A stretch of DNA of 64,000 nt from Hymenobacter sp. J193 (GCF_024700075.1 NZ_JAJONE010000001.1:2074001-2138000), one strand, 5' to 3'; shown: positions 7,522-16,755, counted from the stretch's first letter. Notes: a model not told the origin generated them from the sequence alone. Numbers and translations: made by a program.

Positions 7522-8397
7522 ATGCTGACCCCTGAACTCCTTCATGCGCTACGCAACCTGCCGCTGGCCGCCCGCCAGGCGGCGGAGGGCTTTCTGCACG
7601 GGCAGCACTACAGCCGGCAGCGCGGCGCCGGGCTGGAGTTCAGCCAGTACCGCCCCTACCAGCCCGGCGACGACCTGCGCCGCCTTGACTGGCGACTGGC
7701 GGCCCGCTCCGACCGGTATTACCTGCGCGAGTCGGAGGTAGAGGCCAGCCTCACGGTGCATTTGCTGCTGGATGCCACCGCCAGCATGAACCACCGGGAC
7801 GACAATGGCCTCACCAAGCTCGACTATGCCCGCCTGCTGCTGGCGGCTTTGGCTTACCTGGCCCGCCAACAGGGCGACGCCGTGGCCCTCACGGTGCTGC
7901 ACCCCTCCGGCCGACAGCACGTGCCATCTAGCGCCGATGACCGTCAGTTGCCGCGCCTGTTTCACACGCTGGAGCAAACCACCGCCGCCGGCCGCTTTCC
8001 GGTTGCTGCCGAGCTAACCACACTCACGGCCCGCGCCCAGCGCCGCCTGGTGGTGTGCGTGAGCGACCTGTACGAGGAAGATGCCGAAATCCGGCAGCTG
8101 CTTTCCCGCCTGCGCGCTACCGGCGCGGAAGTACTGTTGCTGCACCTGCTGGCCGGCAACGAGCTGCGCTTCACCTACCGCGGGGCCCTCACGTTTGAGG
8201 ACCTGGAAACCGGCCGCACCGTGCAACTAAATGCTGATCAGCAGCGGACGGGGTGGCTCCGGCGCCAGCAGGCGTGGCTGCGCGAAACGGCCTCCGCGGC
8301 CCGCCGCCAGGGCTTCGACTACCATTTGCTGGATACCGCCGAGCCGCTGGATAAGGCCCTGCGCGTGTTTCTGCAGCGGCGGCAGACCACGCTGTAA
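7522..8397 (+). CDS. DUF58 domain protein
   Basis: A 291-aa DUF58 protein, the usual partner encoded after moxR. Visible family signatures are SQYRPYQPGDDLRRLDW (residues 41-57), the YxPGDDxRxxDW hallmark, and a von Willebrand A-like half with DATASM at 84-89, a MIDAS-like metal site variant. No membrane segment or signal peptide is apparent, so it is probably cytoplasmic, working with the MoxR ATPase. The length matches the family (about 290 aa). ATG 7522 comes directly after the right arm of a repeat. The next gene (BatA-like) starts 52 bp downstream on the same strand. Confidence 0.88.
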   Translation: MLTPELLHALRNLPLAARQAAEGFLHGQHYSRQRGAGLEFSQYRPYQPGDDLRRLDWRLAARSDRYYLRESEVEASLTVHLLLDATASMNHRDDNGLTKLDYARLLLAALAYLARQQGDAVALTVLHPSGRQHVPSSADDRQLPRLFHTLEQTTAAGRFPVAAELTTLTARAQRRLVVCVSDLYEEDAEIRQLLSRLRATGAEVLLLHLLAGNELRFTYRGALTFEDLETGRTVQLNADQQRTGWLRRQQAWLRETASAARRQGFDYHLLDTAEPLDKALRVFLQRRQTTL

Positions 8398-8449
8398 GCA
8401 GCTTTTCTGTTGATTTGGCATCCCTCGTCTGCTTTCTTCTTTTGCTTCT

Positions 8450-9988
8450 ATGCTTTCTTTTTCGTCGCCGGTTGGGTTGGTAGCGCTGCTGGGCTTGCTG
8501 GTGCCCCTGGCTATCTACCTCTGGAACCGGCGGCCGGGGCGCACGGTGGTGGTGGGCAGCCTGCGCTGGCTGGAAGCTGGCGCCAACCAACGACTCCGCA
8601 GCCTGAAGCCGGAGCAGCTGCTCTTGTTTCTGCTGCGCGGGGCGCTGCTGGCCTTGCTGGCGCTGGCCGTGGCGGGCCTGCGCTGGCAGCAGCCAGCCCC
8701 ACCCGTGCGTGGCCAGGTGTTTATCAGCCCGGAGCTGCTGGCTTCCTCGGCCCTGACCGCCGTGCGCCCAACACTCGACTCCCTGCGCCGAAGCGGCTAC
8801 GAAACCCGTGCTCTGCGTGCTGGCTTTCCAGTTATTCTCCCTACTGCCTGGGCGCGCCTCGACTCTGGCCTGACGGTGCTGCCAGCCCCGCCGCGCCAGC
8901 CCGAAAACGCCTGGGCCAGCATGCAGCAAGCCGCCGATTCATTTCCCGGTCGCCCTATTCACGTGTTTACTTCCGCTTCCCTCGCTCAGTTCCGGGGCCG
9001 CCGCCCGCTGCTGCCCGCCCAGGTACGCTGGCACCTCCTGCCCCTCCCCGATTCCAGCCAGTGGCTGCACTCCGCTTACCAACCGCACCTGGACAGCCTA
9101 CGCCTGATAATCGGCCGCAGCACGGAAGACAAAGTGACGTTTCGACCGGTGAGCCTGGCAGTACCGGCTGATGGGCAGGTGCGCGTGCCGGGCCTGGGTT
9201 CGTGGCAGTATCAGGCAGGCCAGGATAGTGCTCAGCTGCTTTCGGCTACGGATACCGTGCTGGTACGTCAGCGTCCTTTCCGGGCCTGGATCCGGGCCGA
9301 TGCGGCGTTTGCCGAAGACGCGCGCTACCTGCGGGCGGCCTTGCGGGCGGCCGCGCTGGGACTGGCGGCTCCCCTGCAACTCACTGTGTCCCGTCAGAAT
9401 CCACCCACTGGTCAGCCACTCAATGCTCTCTTTTGGCTAAGTGCGGCCCCACTGCCTGCTTCCACTTCGCAGCAACTGAGCTCAGGAATGCAGGTCTGGC
9501 TTTTTCCTGCCAATGCGGGACGGATAGTTGACAGCCGTTTCACGCTAGGTGCTGAAGTTCCGATGATAAGCCTTAGCCGCCTGAGTACTGCCAAGCCAGC
9601 CGCCCGCCCGCAGGTGTTGTGGGCTGATGCCTTTGGTAGGCCGCTACTTACAACTCAACCGCAGGGGCAGGGCAAACAGTATCAATTTTACACCCGCCTG
9701 CACCCGGCCTGGAGCGCCCTGGGCTCTACCCCGGAACTGCCGGAGCTGCTGCTGCCACTGTTGCAGCCCGCCTCCGAGGTGCCTGCCCGCTACGACCGGC
9801 GCGTGCTGCCTCCGTCGCAAATCAGTCGGACGGATTCCGGAGCTGCTGCCCCTGGCTTCCGCCCGGCAAACCTGCATTTCCGTGATTTACGGCCCTGGCT
9901 GGTAGCATTGGCGGGCTTGTTGTTCGGCCTGGAACGGCTGCTGGCGCGGCGGCCGACGACGGTTTCTAACCCCGCAACAACAGCATGA
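8450..9988 (+). CDS. BatA-like membrane protein
   Basis: A 512-aa membrane protein beginning with the BatA N-terminal domain, a two-helix membrane anchor: VGLVALLGLLVPLAIYLWNRR, then LLLFLLRGALLALLALAVAGLRW. The central 350 residues are predicted to lie in the periplasm and a final hydrophobic segment (WLVALAGLLFGLERLLARR) forms the C-terminal anchor. In aerotolerance-type operons such proteins are thought to form membrane complexes with MoxR and DUF58 proteins. An intact von Willebrand metal motif is not obvious in the central part. Its stop overlaps the next start by 4 bp (ATGA at 9985-9988), which indicates translational coupling. Confidence 0.8.
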   Translation: MLSFSSPVGLVALLGLLVPLAIYLWNRRPGRTVVVGSLRWLEAGANQRLRSLKPEQLLLFLLRGALLALLALAVAGLRWQQPAPPVRGQVFISPELLASSALTAVRPTLDSLRRSGYETRALRAGFPVILPTAWARLDSGLTVLPAPPRQPENAWASMQQAADSFPGRPIHVFTSASLAQFRGRRPLLPAQVRWHLLPLPDSSQWLHSAYQPHLDSLRLIIGRSTEDKVTFRPVSLAVPADGQVRVPGLGSWQYQAGQDSAQLLSATDTVLVRQRPFRAWIRADAAFAEDARYLRAALRAAALGLAAPLQLTVSRQNPPTGQPLNALFWLSAAPLPASTSQQLSSGMQVWLFPANAGRIVDSRFTLGAEVPMISLSRLSTAKPAARPQVLWADAFGRPLLTTQPQGQGKQYQFYTRLHPAWSALGSTPELPELLLPLLQPASEVPARYDRRVLPPSQISRTDSGAAAPGFRPANLHFRDLRPWLVALAGLLFGLERLLARRPTTVSNPATTA

Positions 9989-12219
9989 GCCTATCCTCTA
10001 CGCATACTGCAACCGCGCAGCTTGCGCCCACCCGCTTGTTGCGGGCGGTGTGGCAGCGCCGTTTTTGGCGGCAGTTGCTGGCCTTGTTGCTACCGCTGAT
10101 GGGTATGGGGGGACTGGCAGGCGTGGCTTTTTCCGCGTTGCCATCGGCGCTGGTTTGGAGTGGCTTGGTGCTGGCACTCCTGCTATTGGTGGGCTACGCT
10201 TGGCAGCTCAGCCGCCCCAACCTGCCTTTACTTGCCCGGCAGCTCGACCGACAATATCCTTCCCTGGAAGACAGCACGGGGCTGCTGCTTCGCCCGGCAA
10301 CTGAGTTGCAGTTCCTGGAACACCTGCAGCAGCAGCGCACCAGTGAGGTTCTGCGCCAGCTGCTGGCCGAACCGGGGCCTTTGCTACCCGTTTCCTGGCG
10401 GGCTCCGCTGTGGCTTACGGCGGGTTTGCTAACCGTGGCGGCAGGCACCTGGGCCATAAGTCATCGAAGCGCCACTACCATTCCTACTGCGGCCACCGCG
10501 CCCCTGCATTTCCCCGCCGTAGCTGAAAAGGGCAAGCCGCTCGTCGCCCGCATTATTTCCACTTCTATTACGGTTGCACCGCCAGCTTATACCCGGCAGC
10601 CTGGTTTCACGGCGGCGCAGCCTTCCTTCCGTTGTCCGGCGGGCTCCCGGGTGCGGTGGCTTATACGCGTGAACGAACCCAAGCAGCCCGCCCCGCAGCT
10701 CGAAATTGGTCGGCGGCACATGGGGTTTCGGCCTGTGGCGGGCCAGCGCGGCACGTATGCGGTGGAGTTGGTCGTTTCTCAATCTATGCTGTACCGGGTG
10801 CGCTACGCGGGGCAGGTTTCCGATGATTATGCCATCGAAGCCCTACCCGACCGCGCCCCCACCGTGCAGGTGCAGACGCCTAAGCCCTATACCCTGATTG
10901 AGTTTGGCACCCGCCCGCAAGTGCCGGTGCGCGTAGCTGTGCACGACGATTACGGTCTGGCGCGGGCCCGCCTGGTAGCCACGGTAGCTCAGGGTCAGGG
11001 CGAGGGCGTGAAGTTCCGAGAGGTAGTGCAGGATCTGACCAGCCAGCTGCCAGGCCAGCCTACGCGGGCCACACTGAGCCACGTGCTACGTTTGCCCGCG
11101 CTGGGCCTCACCTACGGCGACGAGGTGTACTTCTACGTGCAGCTCTGGGATACGCACCAACAGATGAGCCGCTCCGACAGCTACCTGGTGCAGTGGGAAG
11201 ACACGACCATAGACGATTCCAATATGGATGTGTCATTGGGCGTGACGACGGTGCCGGCCTACTTCCGTAGCCAGCGCCAGATCATCATCGACACCGAAAA
11301 GCTGCTGACGGAAAAGGCGGCTCTTACCACTGACCAGTTCGTGGCGCGCGGCAACGAAATCGGCCACGACCAGAAAATCCTGCGCCTGCGCTATGGCAAG
11401 TTCATGGGTGAAGAGTTTTCTGAATCAATCGGGGAAAACGCTGGGGCCGGTGCGGAACCTGAAGCCGATCATGACGAACATGCCGGCGAAGAGCCCGGGC
11501 ACGACGAACACCAGCACGCCCCACCCTCGGGCGCGGCCTCGGCAGCGGCCAACACCGCCGAAACCGCTGCCCTGATGGAAGCCTACGTACACAGCCACGA
11601 CGATGCCGAAACAGCCGATTTCCTGGAGCCCGCCGTGAAAGCCAAGCTCAGCATCGTGCTCAGCCAGATGTGGGAAGCCGAGCTTCGCCTGCGTACTGGC
11701 CGCCCCCGCGAGGCGCTGCCTTTCGAGTACAAGGCCCTGCGCCTGCTCAAGCAGGTGCAGCAGCAAACCCGTTTGTACGTGAAGAAATCGGGTTTTGAAG
11801 CTCCGCCGCTGCCCGAAGCCACCCTGCGCCTGACCGGCGACCTGGCAGGGGCCGCCACGGTGCCCCGCCGCAGTCAGCAAAGTGCACCGCCAGCCCAGCC
11901 CGCAGTGCGGGCCGCGCTGCGCGTAGTAAGCGAGCTGCAAACCGGCCGCCCCGTGCGCCCCACCGATGCCGCGGCCCTCGAAGCCGGTGGTCAGGCGCTG
12001 GCGCTGGCGGCGCAACGGCAGCCTGGCACGTACCTGGCCGCCTTGCGCCACCTTCGCCAGCTCACGACCGAGCTGCGAGCCGGGCAGCGGCGTTGCACCA
12101 CCTGTCTGGCGGGGGTGGAGCACGCTTTCACGCGGCTGCTACCGGCGCCGTATACCGCCCCCACCCGGCCCGCCGGCACCACCCGTCTCACTCAACGGTA
12201 TTTGCAAGAGTTGCGCTGA
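9985..12219 (+). CDS. DUF4175-like membrane protein
   Basis: A 744-aa protein with three N-terminal hydrophobic segments (LLALLLPLMGMGGLAGVAF, LVWSGLVLALLLLVGYAW, LWLTAGLLTVAAGTWAI) followed by a long soluble domain. This matches the DUF4175 group found at the end of MoxR/DUF58/BatA operons. Residues about 490-512 form an acidic His-rich stretch (EADHDEHAGEEPGHDEHQH), and HSHDD follows near 535; such a stretch could bind divalent metal, but this is inference. The C-terminal third is helical and Ala/Leu/Gln-rich. It overlaps the upstream gene by 4 bp and ends 8 bp before the next start, so all three are one transcription unit. The function is unproven. Confidence 0.75.
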   Translation: MSLSSTHTATAQLAPTRLLRAVWQRRFWRQLLALLLPLMGMGGLAGVAFSALPSALVWSGLVLALLLLVGYAWQLSRPNLPLLARQLDRQYPSLEDSTGLLLRPATELQFLEHLQQQRTSEVLRQLLAEPGPLLPVSWRAPLWLTAGLLTVAAGTWAISHRSATTIPTAATAPLHFPAVAEKGKPLVARIISTSITVAPPAYTRQPGFTAAQPSFRCPAGSRVRWLIRVNEPKQPAPQLEIGRRHMGFRPVAGQRGTYAVELVVSQSMLYRVRYAGQVSDDYAIEALPDRAPTVQVQTPKPYTLIEFGTRPQVPVRVAVHDDYGLARARLVATVAQGQGEGVKFREVVQDLTSQLPGQPTRATLSHVLRLPALGLTYGDEVYFYVQLWDTHQQMSRSDSYLVQWEDTTIDDSNMDVSLGVTTVPAYFRSQRQIIIDTEKLLTEKAALTTDQFVARGNEIGHDQKILRLRYGKFMGEEFSESIGENAGAGAEPEADHDEHAGEEPGHDEHQHAPPSGAASAAANTAETAALMEAYVHSHDDAETADFLEPAVKAKLSIVLSQMWEAELRLRTGRPREALPFEYKALRLLKQVQQQTRLYVKKSGFEAPPLPEATLRLTGDLAGAATVPRRSQQSAPPAQPAVRAALRVVSELQTGRPVRPTDAAALEAGGQALALAAQRQPGTYLAALRHLRQLTTELRAGQRRCTTCLAGVEHAFTRLLPAPYTAPTRPAGTTRLTQRYLQELR

Positions 12220-12227
12220 GCTGCTGT

Positions 12228-14024
12228 ATGATGACCTTTCCCACTGGTTTTGCGCTGCTATTTCTGCTTGGCTGCCTGCTGCTGGCGGCTTTCCTCACCG
12301 CGGCCGCCTGGCAGCGGACCAGTCGTCGGTGGCGCCTGCTGCGGGTGCTGGCGGGCTGGGCGGCGGTAGCGGGGCTTTGGTGGCTGGTTTATCCGCCTTC
12401 CCGATTAGTGGAGCAAAAGCCCGGCGCGGCTATTCTGCTCACGCCCGGTTATCGGCTTGATTCCCTCCGGGCCCTGCAGCGCCGGTTGCATATGGCACGC
12501 ACCCCAGCCCTGTTCTCCGACTCCCGCTCTACTGCTCTTGCCGATACGCCCATCGTGCACAATGTAGCGGCGTGGCTACAGCAGCATCCGGCCCCGGCCC
12601 GGCTGCACGTGCTGGGCCTAGGCTTGCCGGCTGAAGAACTCATGGACGTAGAAACCAGCCGCCTGCAGCTATATGCCCCACCGGCCGCCAGCGGTTTCAC
12701 GGCTGCGCAGTGGGAGCCGCGCCGGGAGCTGGGCCAAATCCTGCACGTGTCAGGCCGGTTTGCCGCGCCAGCTGGTCAGCCCGCTACCTGGGTGGTGCTG
12801 CACGCCGCCGGTACCCCCCGCGACTCCGTGCGCTTAGCACCAGCTGGTACATTTCAGTTGCGCTACGTGCCAAAGGCAGCCGGAGCAGCCGTGTACACGG
12901 TGCAGGCCCGCATCGGCCGGCGGGTTGTAGCGTCTGAGCCAGTGCCGTTAGAAGTGCTACCCACCCGCCCGCTGCGCGTGCTGCTTTTGACCTCCAGCCC
13001 ATCCTTTGAGTTTCGATTCCTTAAAAACCAGCTGGCCGCTCGCCAGCACGCGGTGGCGGCCCGCACGGGCATCAGCCGGCAGATAGCCCAGACGGATTTC
13101 CTCAACCAACCCCCACATAAACTATCCTCCCTCACGCCCCCGGTGCTGCGCCGCTACGATGTGGTGATAGTGGATGGCAGCAGCCTGACCAGCCTACCGG
13201 CGACCGAGCAGCAAGCCCTGAGGCGTGCGACGCAGCAGGACGGCGTGGGCCTGGTAGTGCTGGCCGATAATGCCGTTTTGCCCGCGGCGGTGCCTGCCCG
13301 GGCGGGCTTCGGCCTCACACCAGCCAGTACTGGCAAAACCGAGCAGCCTCTCCAGTGGCCGGATAGGGTCCAGCCATTGCGCGCGGTGCTGGCGGCCCGA
13401 CTCCGTCCGGCAGCCAGCACCCAGGTTCTGATTACAGCCAGTCGGCAGCAAGTGGTGGCGGCCAGCCAGCGGTTTGGGACCGGGCAGGTAGTCGTAGCCA
13501 CTGCCACCGATACCTACCGCTGGCTGCTGCAGGGCGCCCAAAGCAGCTACGATGCCTACTGGAGCCGCCTGCTCACGGCTGCCGCGCGCCCGCAACCCGC
13601 AACCGCCCGCTGGCAGCTGCTCACTGATTTCCCGCGCCCCCACACTCCCGTCACGCTGCGCCTGACCACAACTGCGGCGTTGAAGAATACGCCGATGATA
13701 ACCCTGCCCGACGGTAGTTCCACAGCCCTACCGCTGCAACAGGACGCCGCCCTGCCCGAGTGGCAAATCGGCCGGTTCTGGCCCGCGCAAAGTGGCTGGC
13801 ACGAGGCCCAGATGCCCGGCCAGCCAGCGCACCGATTTTACGTGTACCCGCCGGATGCATGGCAAGGCCCAGTGCAGCTTGCCTGGCAGCAGTACGTGGC
13901 CGCGCACTCCAATTGGGCAGCTGCCGGATTAGCGGCGAAGAAACCGGAGGACTGGCCCTTGGGCTGGTTTTTGGGCTTATTTCTGCTGGGGGCGGGCTTT
14001 TTGTGGCTGGAGGAGAAGCTCTAG
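12228..14024 (+). CDS. Large membrane protein, last gene of moxR operon
   Basis: A 598-aa protein I cannot name with certainty. It opens with a hydrophobic pair (GFALLFLLGCLLLAAFLTAAAW, LAGWAAVAGLWWLVYPPS), has a long middle section and ends with one more helix (GWFLGLFLLGAGFLWLEEKL). The middle carries PTRPLRVLLLTSSPSFEFRFLKN and later YDVVIVDGSSL, the pattern of the glutamine amidotransferase-like domain common in BatA-associated membrane proteins. I chose ATG 12228 (MMTFPTGF) rather than upstream codons inside DUF4175 because the membrane anchor starts there and the gap is 8 bp. The gene closes the operon; a hairpin follows at 14075. Confidence 0.65.
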   Translation: MMTFPTGFALLFLLGCLLLAAFLTAAAWQRTSRRWRLLRVLAGWAAVAGLWWLVYPPSRLVEQKPGAAILLTPGYRLDSLRALQRRLHMARTPALFSDSRSTALADTPIVHNVAAWLQQHPAPARLHVLGLGLPAEELMDVETSRLQLYAPPAASGFTAAQWEPRRELGQILHVSGRFAAPAGQPATWVVLHAAGTPRDSVRLAPAGTFQLRYVPKAAGAAVYTVQARIGRRVVASEPVPLEVLPTRPLRVLLLTSSPSFEFRFLKNQLAARQHAVAARTGISRQIAQTDFLNQPPHKLSSLTPPVLRRYDVVIVDGSSLTSLPATEQQALRRATQQDGVGLVVLADNAVLPAAVPARAGFGLTPASTGKTEQPLQWPDRVQPLRAVLAARLRPAASTQVLITASRQQVVAASQRFGTGQVVVATATDTYRWLLQGAQSSYDAYWSRLLTAAARPQPATARWQLLTDFPRPHTPVTLRLTTTAALKNTPMITLPDGSSTALPLQQDAALPEWQIGRFWPAQSGWHEAQMPGQPAHRFYVYPPDAWQGPVQLAWQQYVAAHSNWAAAGLAAKKPEDWPLGWFLGLFLLGAGFLWLEEKL

Positions 14025-14074
14025 CATTTGGAAGCACAACAGTAGAGGGCTCCACCCGTACATCCCCAAACGCA

Positions 14075-14116
14075 AACCGCCCGGACTCCAGCAAATGGAA
14101 TCCGGGCGGTTGTTTC
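14075..14116. terminator. Hairpin terminator between convergent genes
   Basis: AACCGCCCGGA (14075-14085) pairs perfectly with TCCGGGCGGTT (14101-14111). The T tract is short on both strands. It lies between the end of the moxR operon and the convergent lipoprotein gene. Confidence 0.6.
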
Positions 14117-14153
14117 CTCAGGGTGCCGAAGCAGCTACCTGAGGTAGGACTGA

Positions 14154-14381
14154 CTACTGAGCAGGAGCAGTAGTGGTGGTCGTCGACTCGGTGGTGGTAG
14201 CCGGAGCAGCAGCCGTGGTGTCGGCGGGAGCAGTGGTGGTTTCCGTGGTCACGGTCGTGTCGGTAGCAGCGGGAGCTTCTACGTTGGTGGTTTCGGTGTT
14301 CTCAGTGGTTTTCTGCTCGCAGGAAGCGAGGCTAGCAGCGAACAGAACGGCAACAGCAGAAACTTTCAGCAGATTCTTCAT
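14154..14381 (-). CDS. Small Thr-rich lipoprotein
   Basis: A 75-aa predicted lipoprotein of unknown function. MKNLLKVSAVAVLFAASLASC is a signal peptide with lipobox (LASC). The mature part is low complexity, mainly Thr, Ala, Glu and Pro (ENTETTNVEAPAATD, then Thr runs). It looks like a surface or periplasmic spacer peptide. The start is set at 14381 rather than an upstream Met (14429) because the signal peptide begins there. It is divergent from the ECF sigma gene at 14519, and regulation from the shared 137-bp gap is possible. Composition repeats within the gene (ACC/ACG codons) make its length likely to vary between strains. Confidence 0.7.
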   Translation of the reverse strand: MKNLLKVSAVAVLFAASLASCEQKTTENTETTNVEAPAATDTTVTTETTTAPADTTAAAPATTTESTTTTTAPAQ

Positions 14382-14518
14382 TTTGGTGTAGGTTTGGAAA
14401 AGTAAAAAAGTCTGAAAAACGCCCTTCATACCTACAGTAGCGAAAGGTAACCCTGAAAAGAAAAAACTTTTTTTCGCGGGTTACCCCACCGGGCGCAACG
14501 TATTAACAAGCAAAGCGA

Positions 14519-15106
14519 ATGGGCAAGGGTCAACCTTCCTATACCGATGAAGAGTTCGTGGCGGCCATCCGCCGCGGCGACGACCGGGCGCTGGCGCAAC
14601 TCTACCGCCTGCACCTTCCGATGGTTCTTCACCTAGTGCAGCAGAACAGCGGCACCGAGGATGAGGCCAAGGATGTGTACCAGGAGGGCGTGATGGTGTT
14701 CTATGAGAAGGTGCGCGACGGTTCCCTGGAACTAAGCTGCCAGATCAAGACTTACCTCTACGCCGTGTGCCGCCGCCTGTGGTTGAAGCGTCTGGCTGAG
14801 AAAGGCCGCTACGGCGGCCGCCTCGACGACCACGAACCCTACCTCGAAACCGGAGCCGAGGCCGACTTGGCCCTGGCCGAGCAGCGCGACCAGCAGTTTG
14901 CCCTCATGGAGCAGGCGCTGAGCCAGTTGGGAGAGCCGTGCCGCTCGCTTTTGGAAGGATACTACCTGCTCGACAAATCGATGCAGCAGCTCACCGCCGA
15001 GTTTGGCTACACCAACGCCGACAACGCTAAAAACCAAAAGTACAAGTGCCTGGTGCGGCTTAAAAAGCTGTTTTTCACCCACTATCAGGAGGAAGAACAG
15101 TTCTAG
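14519..15106 (+). CDS. ECF-type RNA polymerase sigma factor
   Basis: A 195-aa sigma-70 family factor of the extracytoplasmic function type. Region 2 is visible as EFVAAIRRGDDRALAQLYRLH through DEAKDVYQEGVMVFYEKV and the -10 recognition segment IKTYLYAVCRRLWLKRL. Region 4 is the C-terminal LLEGYYLLDKSMQQLTAEFGYTNADNAKNQKYKCLVRLKK, a helix-turn-helix. The length is typical. It is followed 50 bp downstream by a membrane protein that joins an anti-sigma-like N-terminus to a trypsin-like protease domain. I infer that the two form a signalling unit: the sigma factor held or tuned by a membrane partner. The promoter is in the A-rich gap before 14519. Confidence 0.85.
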   Translation: MGKGQPSYTDEEFVAAIRRGDDRALAQLYRLHLPMVLHLVQQNSGTEDEAKDVYQEGVMVFYEKVRDGSLELSCQIKTYLYAVCRRLWLKRLAEKGRYGGRLDDHEPYLETGAEADLALAEQRDQQFALMEQALSQLGEPCRSLLEGYYLLDKSMQQLTAEFGYTNADNAKNQKYKCLVRLKKLFFTHYQEEEQF

Positions 15107-15156
15107 CGCCGCCCGGTCGCGCCGATGGCGGACCTCACCCACCCGCCTTAGCAGCT

Positions 15157-16308
15157 ATGAAAACGGAAGCCGACTACTACGAGTTATTTGAAGCCTACCA
15201 GCGCGGCGAGCTACCCGAGCCTGCCCGGACGGAGCTGGCCAACCGGCTGGCCGCCGACCCCGTGCTGGCCCGCCGCTACGCCGACTTTGACGCCCTCACG
15301 GGTGCCCTGCATGCCTACGGGCAGCGCCGACTGGTACGGGGCAAGCTGACAGCCCTTCAGACCGAAATTGACGCGGAAGCTGCCCGGGAGGAAACGCTGG
15401 AAACCGGCGTGCCCACCATGCCTACGCTGCACATTTCGCCGGTAGAGCGTCGTTTGCGCGAATTTTGGGGGGGCCACCGCGCCACTATTGCCGTAGCGGC
15501 CTCCGTGGCCGTGCTGGCTGTGTTTGCCACGCTACTGGGTATTGAGTGGTGGCGGGCCGTGCAGAAGCCCAACTCCTACGGCTACACGGTGCTGCGCCGC
15601 GAAATGGACCGCATCAAGCGCAACCAGCGCGCCATCAACCGCACCCTCAACCAGATTGATGGGGTGAAGACCCCGGAGGAGCTCAACCCCGGCAAGTTTG
15701 GCGGCACTGGCTTTGCCCTCACCACTGATGGCTACCTCATTACCAGCTACCACGTCATTCAGGGAGCCGACTCGCTGCTGATTGAAAGCCGCGACCGGCA
15801 GCGCTACCGCGCCGAGCCGGTGTTTTCCGACGTAGCCCACGACCTGGCCATTCTGCGCATCAACGACAAGGACTTCAAGGGTTTCGGCCGGCTGCCCTAC
15901 TCTTTCAAGCGGGGCTCGGCCGACCTGGGTGAGCGGGTTTATACCCTGGGCTACCCCCGTGAGGATGTAGTATTCGGGGAAGGCTCCCTGAGTGCGCGCT
16001 CCGGCTTCGAAGGCGACACGGCCTTCTACCAGATCAGCATTCCGGTGAACCCCGGCAACAGCGGCGGCCCGCTGCTCGACGACCGGGGCAACCTGATCGG
16101 CGTAATCAGCGGGCGGCAGATGGACGTGCAGAGCGCGGCTTTTGCCACCAAGTCCTCCTACCTCATGCGCCTCGTCGACTCGCTGTCGGCCGCCGCGCCG
16201 GGAGCCTTGGCCAATGTGCCACGCACCAGCCAACTGATCGGCAGCACGCGGGCCCAGCAGGTGCGCAAGCTGCAGGACTTCGTGTTTGTGGTGAAAGTCT
16301 ACGAGTAA
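15157..16308 (+). CDS. Membrane-tethered trypsin-like serine protease (S1C)
   Basis: A 383-aa protein with three parts. Residues 1-105 are cytoplasmic and resemble the helical N-terminus of anti-sigma factors (YYELFEAYQRGELPEPARTELANRL). Residues about 109-131 form one membrane helix. Residues about 165-350 are a periplasmic trypsin-like protease of the DegP/HtrA class. The catalytic triad is visible: His199 in SYHVIQ, Asp229 in HDLAIL and Ser302 in GNSGGP. No PDZ domain follows. The gene lies directly after an ECF sigma gene. This arrangement suggests a sigma regulator whose own outer part is a protease, but no direct evidence shows that it binds the sigma factor. A strong terminator follows. 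Confidence 0.8.
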   Translation: MKTEADYYELFEAYQRGELPEPARTELANRLAADPVLARRYADFDALTGALHAYGQRRLVRGKLTALQTEIDAEAAREETLETGVPTMPTLHISPVERRLREFWGGHRATIAVAASVAVLAVFATLLGIEWWRAVQKPNSYGYTVLRREMDRIKRNQRAINRTLNQIDGVKTPEELNPGKFGGTGFALTTDGYLITSYHVIQGADSLLIESRDRQRYRAEPVFSDVAHDLAILRINDKDFKGFGRLPYSFKRGSADLGERVYTLGYPREDVVFGEGSLSARSGFEGDTAFYQISIPVNPGNSGGPLLDDRGNLIGVISGRQMDVQSAAFATKSSYLMRLVDSLSAAAPGALANVPRTSQLIGSTRAQQVRKLQDFVFVVKVYE

Positions 16309-16326
16309 GCAAGCTCTACGGTAGCG

Positions 16327-16358
16327 AAAAGGCTTATCCACCCGGGTAAGCCTTTTTT
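16327..16358 (+). terminator. Rho-independent terminator of sigma/protease operon
   Basis: AAAAGGCTTA pairs with TAAGCCTTTT around a TCCACCCGGG loop, followed by T residues, 18 bp after the protease stop. Confidence 0.85.
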
Positions 16359-16458
16359 ATGCCCGGGGCAGCCAAGCGGCAGGCTGCTTCGTACACAGCC
16401 TCGCAACCAGCCGTTGCAACACCCGTATTTCCGTACTCCTTCCTCAATCTACGCCACT

Positions 16459-16737
16459 ATGAGCACCGAACTAACCCAAGAAGACCTCGAGAAAATTCTG
16501 CCCGAAGACATTGCCCGCACGTTTGAGAGTGCCTACCACGTCTTCCAGGGAAACACCGAACACGTAGAAGACCTGCTGAAGCACGGCGCCGTGCTGCTGC
16601 GCAAAGCCAGCCAGCGCTTTTCGTCGACCCAGGTAATTCTGGGCGTTGCCGTACTGGCTATTGGTGCTGTATTGTTGACCAAGCGTGCGGCCGACGCTAT
16701 TCAAGAGCACTCCGATCAGGAGCATTCCAAAGAATAG
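16459..16737 (+). CDS. Small single-helix membrane protein
   Basis: A 92-aa protein of unknown function. The first 60 residues are charged and helical (LTQEDLEKILPEDIARTFESAYHVF...). One membrane helix follows (QVILGVAVLAIGAVLLTKRA) and the C-terminus is short, charged and His/Glu-rich (IQEHSDQEHSKE). This layout recalls YtxH-like or DUF883-like stress-linked envelope proteins, but similarity is not strong enough to assign one. I chose ATG 16459 over 16414 because the first 15 codons of the longer frame are low in coding character. It is monocistronic with its own terminator. Confidence 0.65.
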   Translation: MSTELTQEDLEKILPEDIARTFESAYHVFQGNTEHVEDLLKHGAVLLRKASQRFSSTQVILGVAVLAIGAVLLTKRAADAIQEHSDQEHSKE

Positions 16738-16755
16738 CCTGCCCTACAGTCAAAA

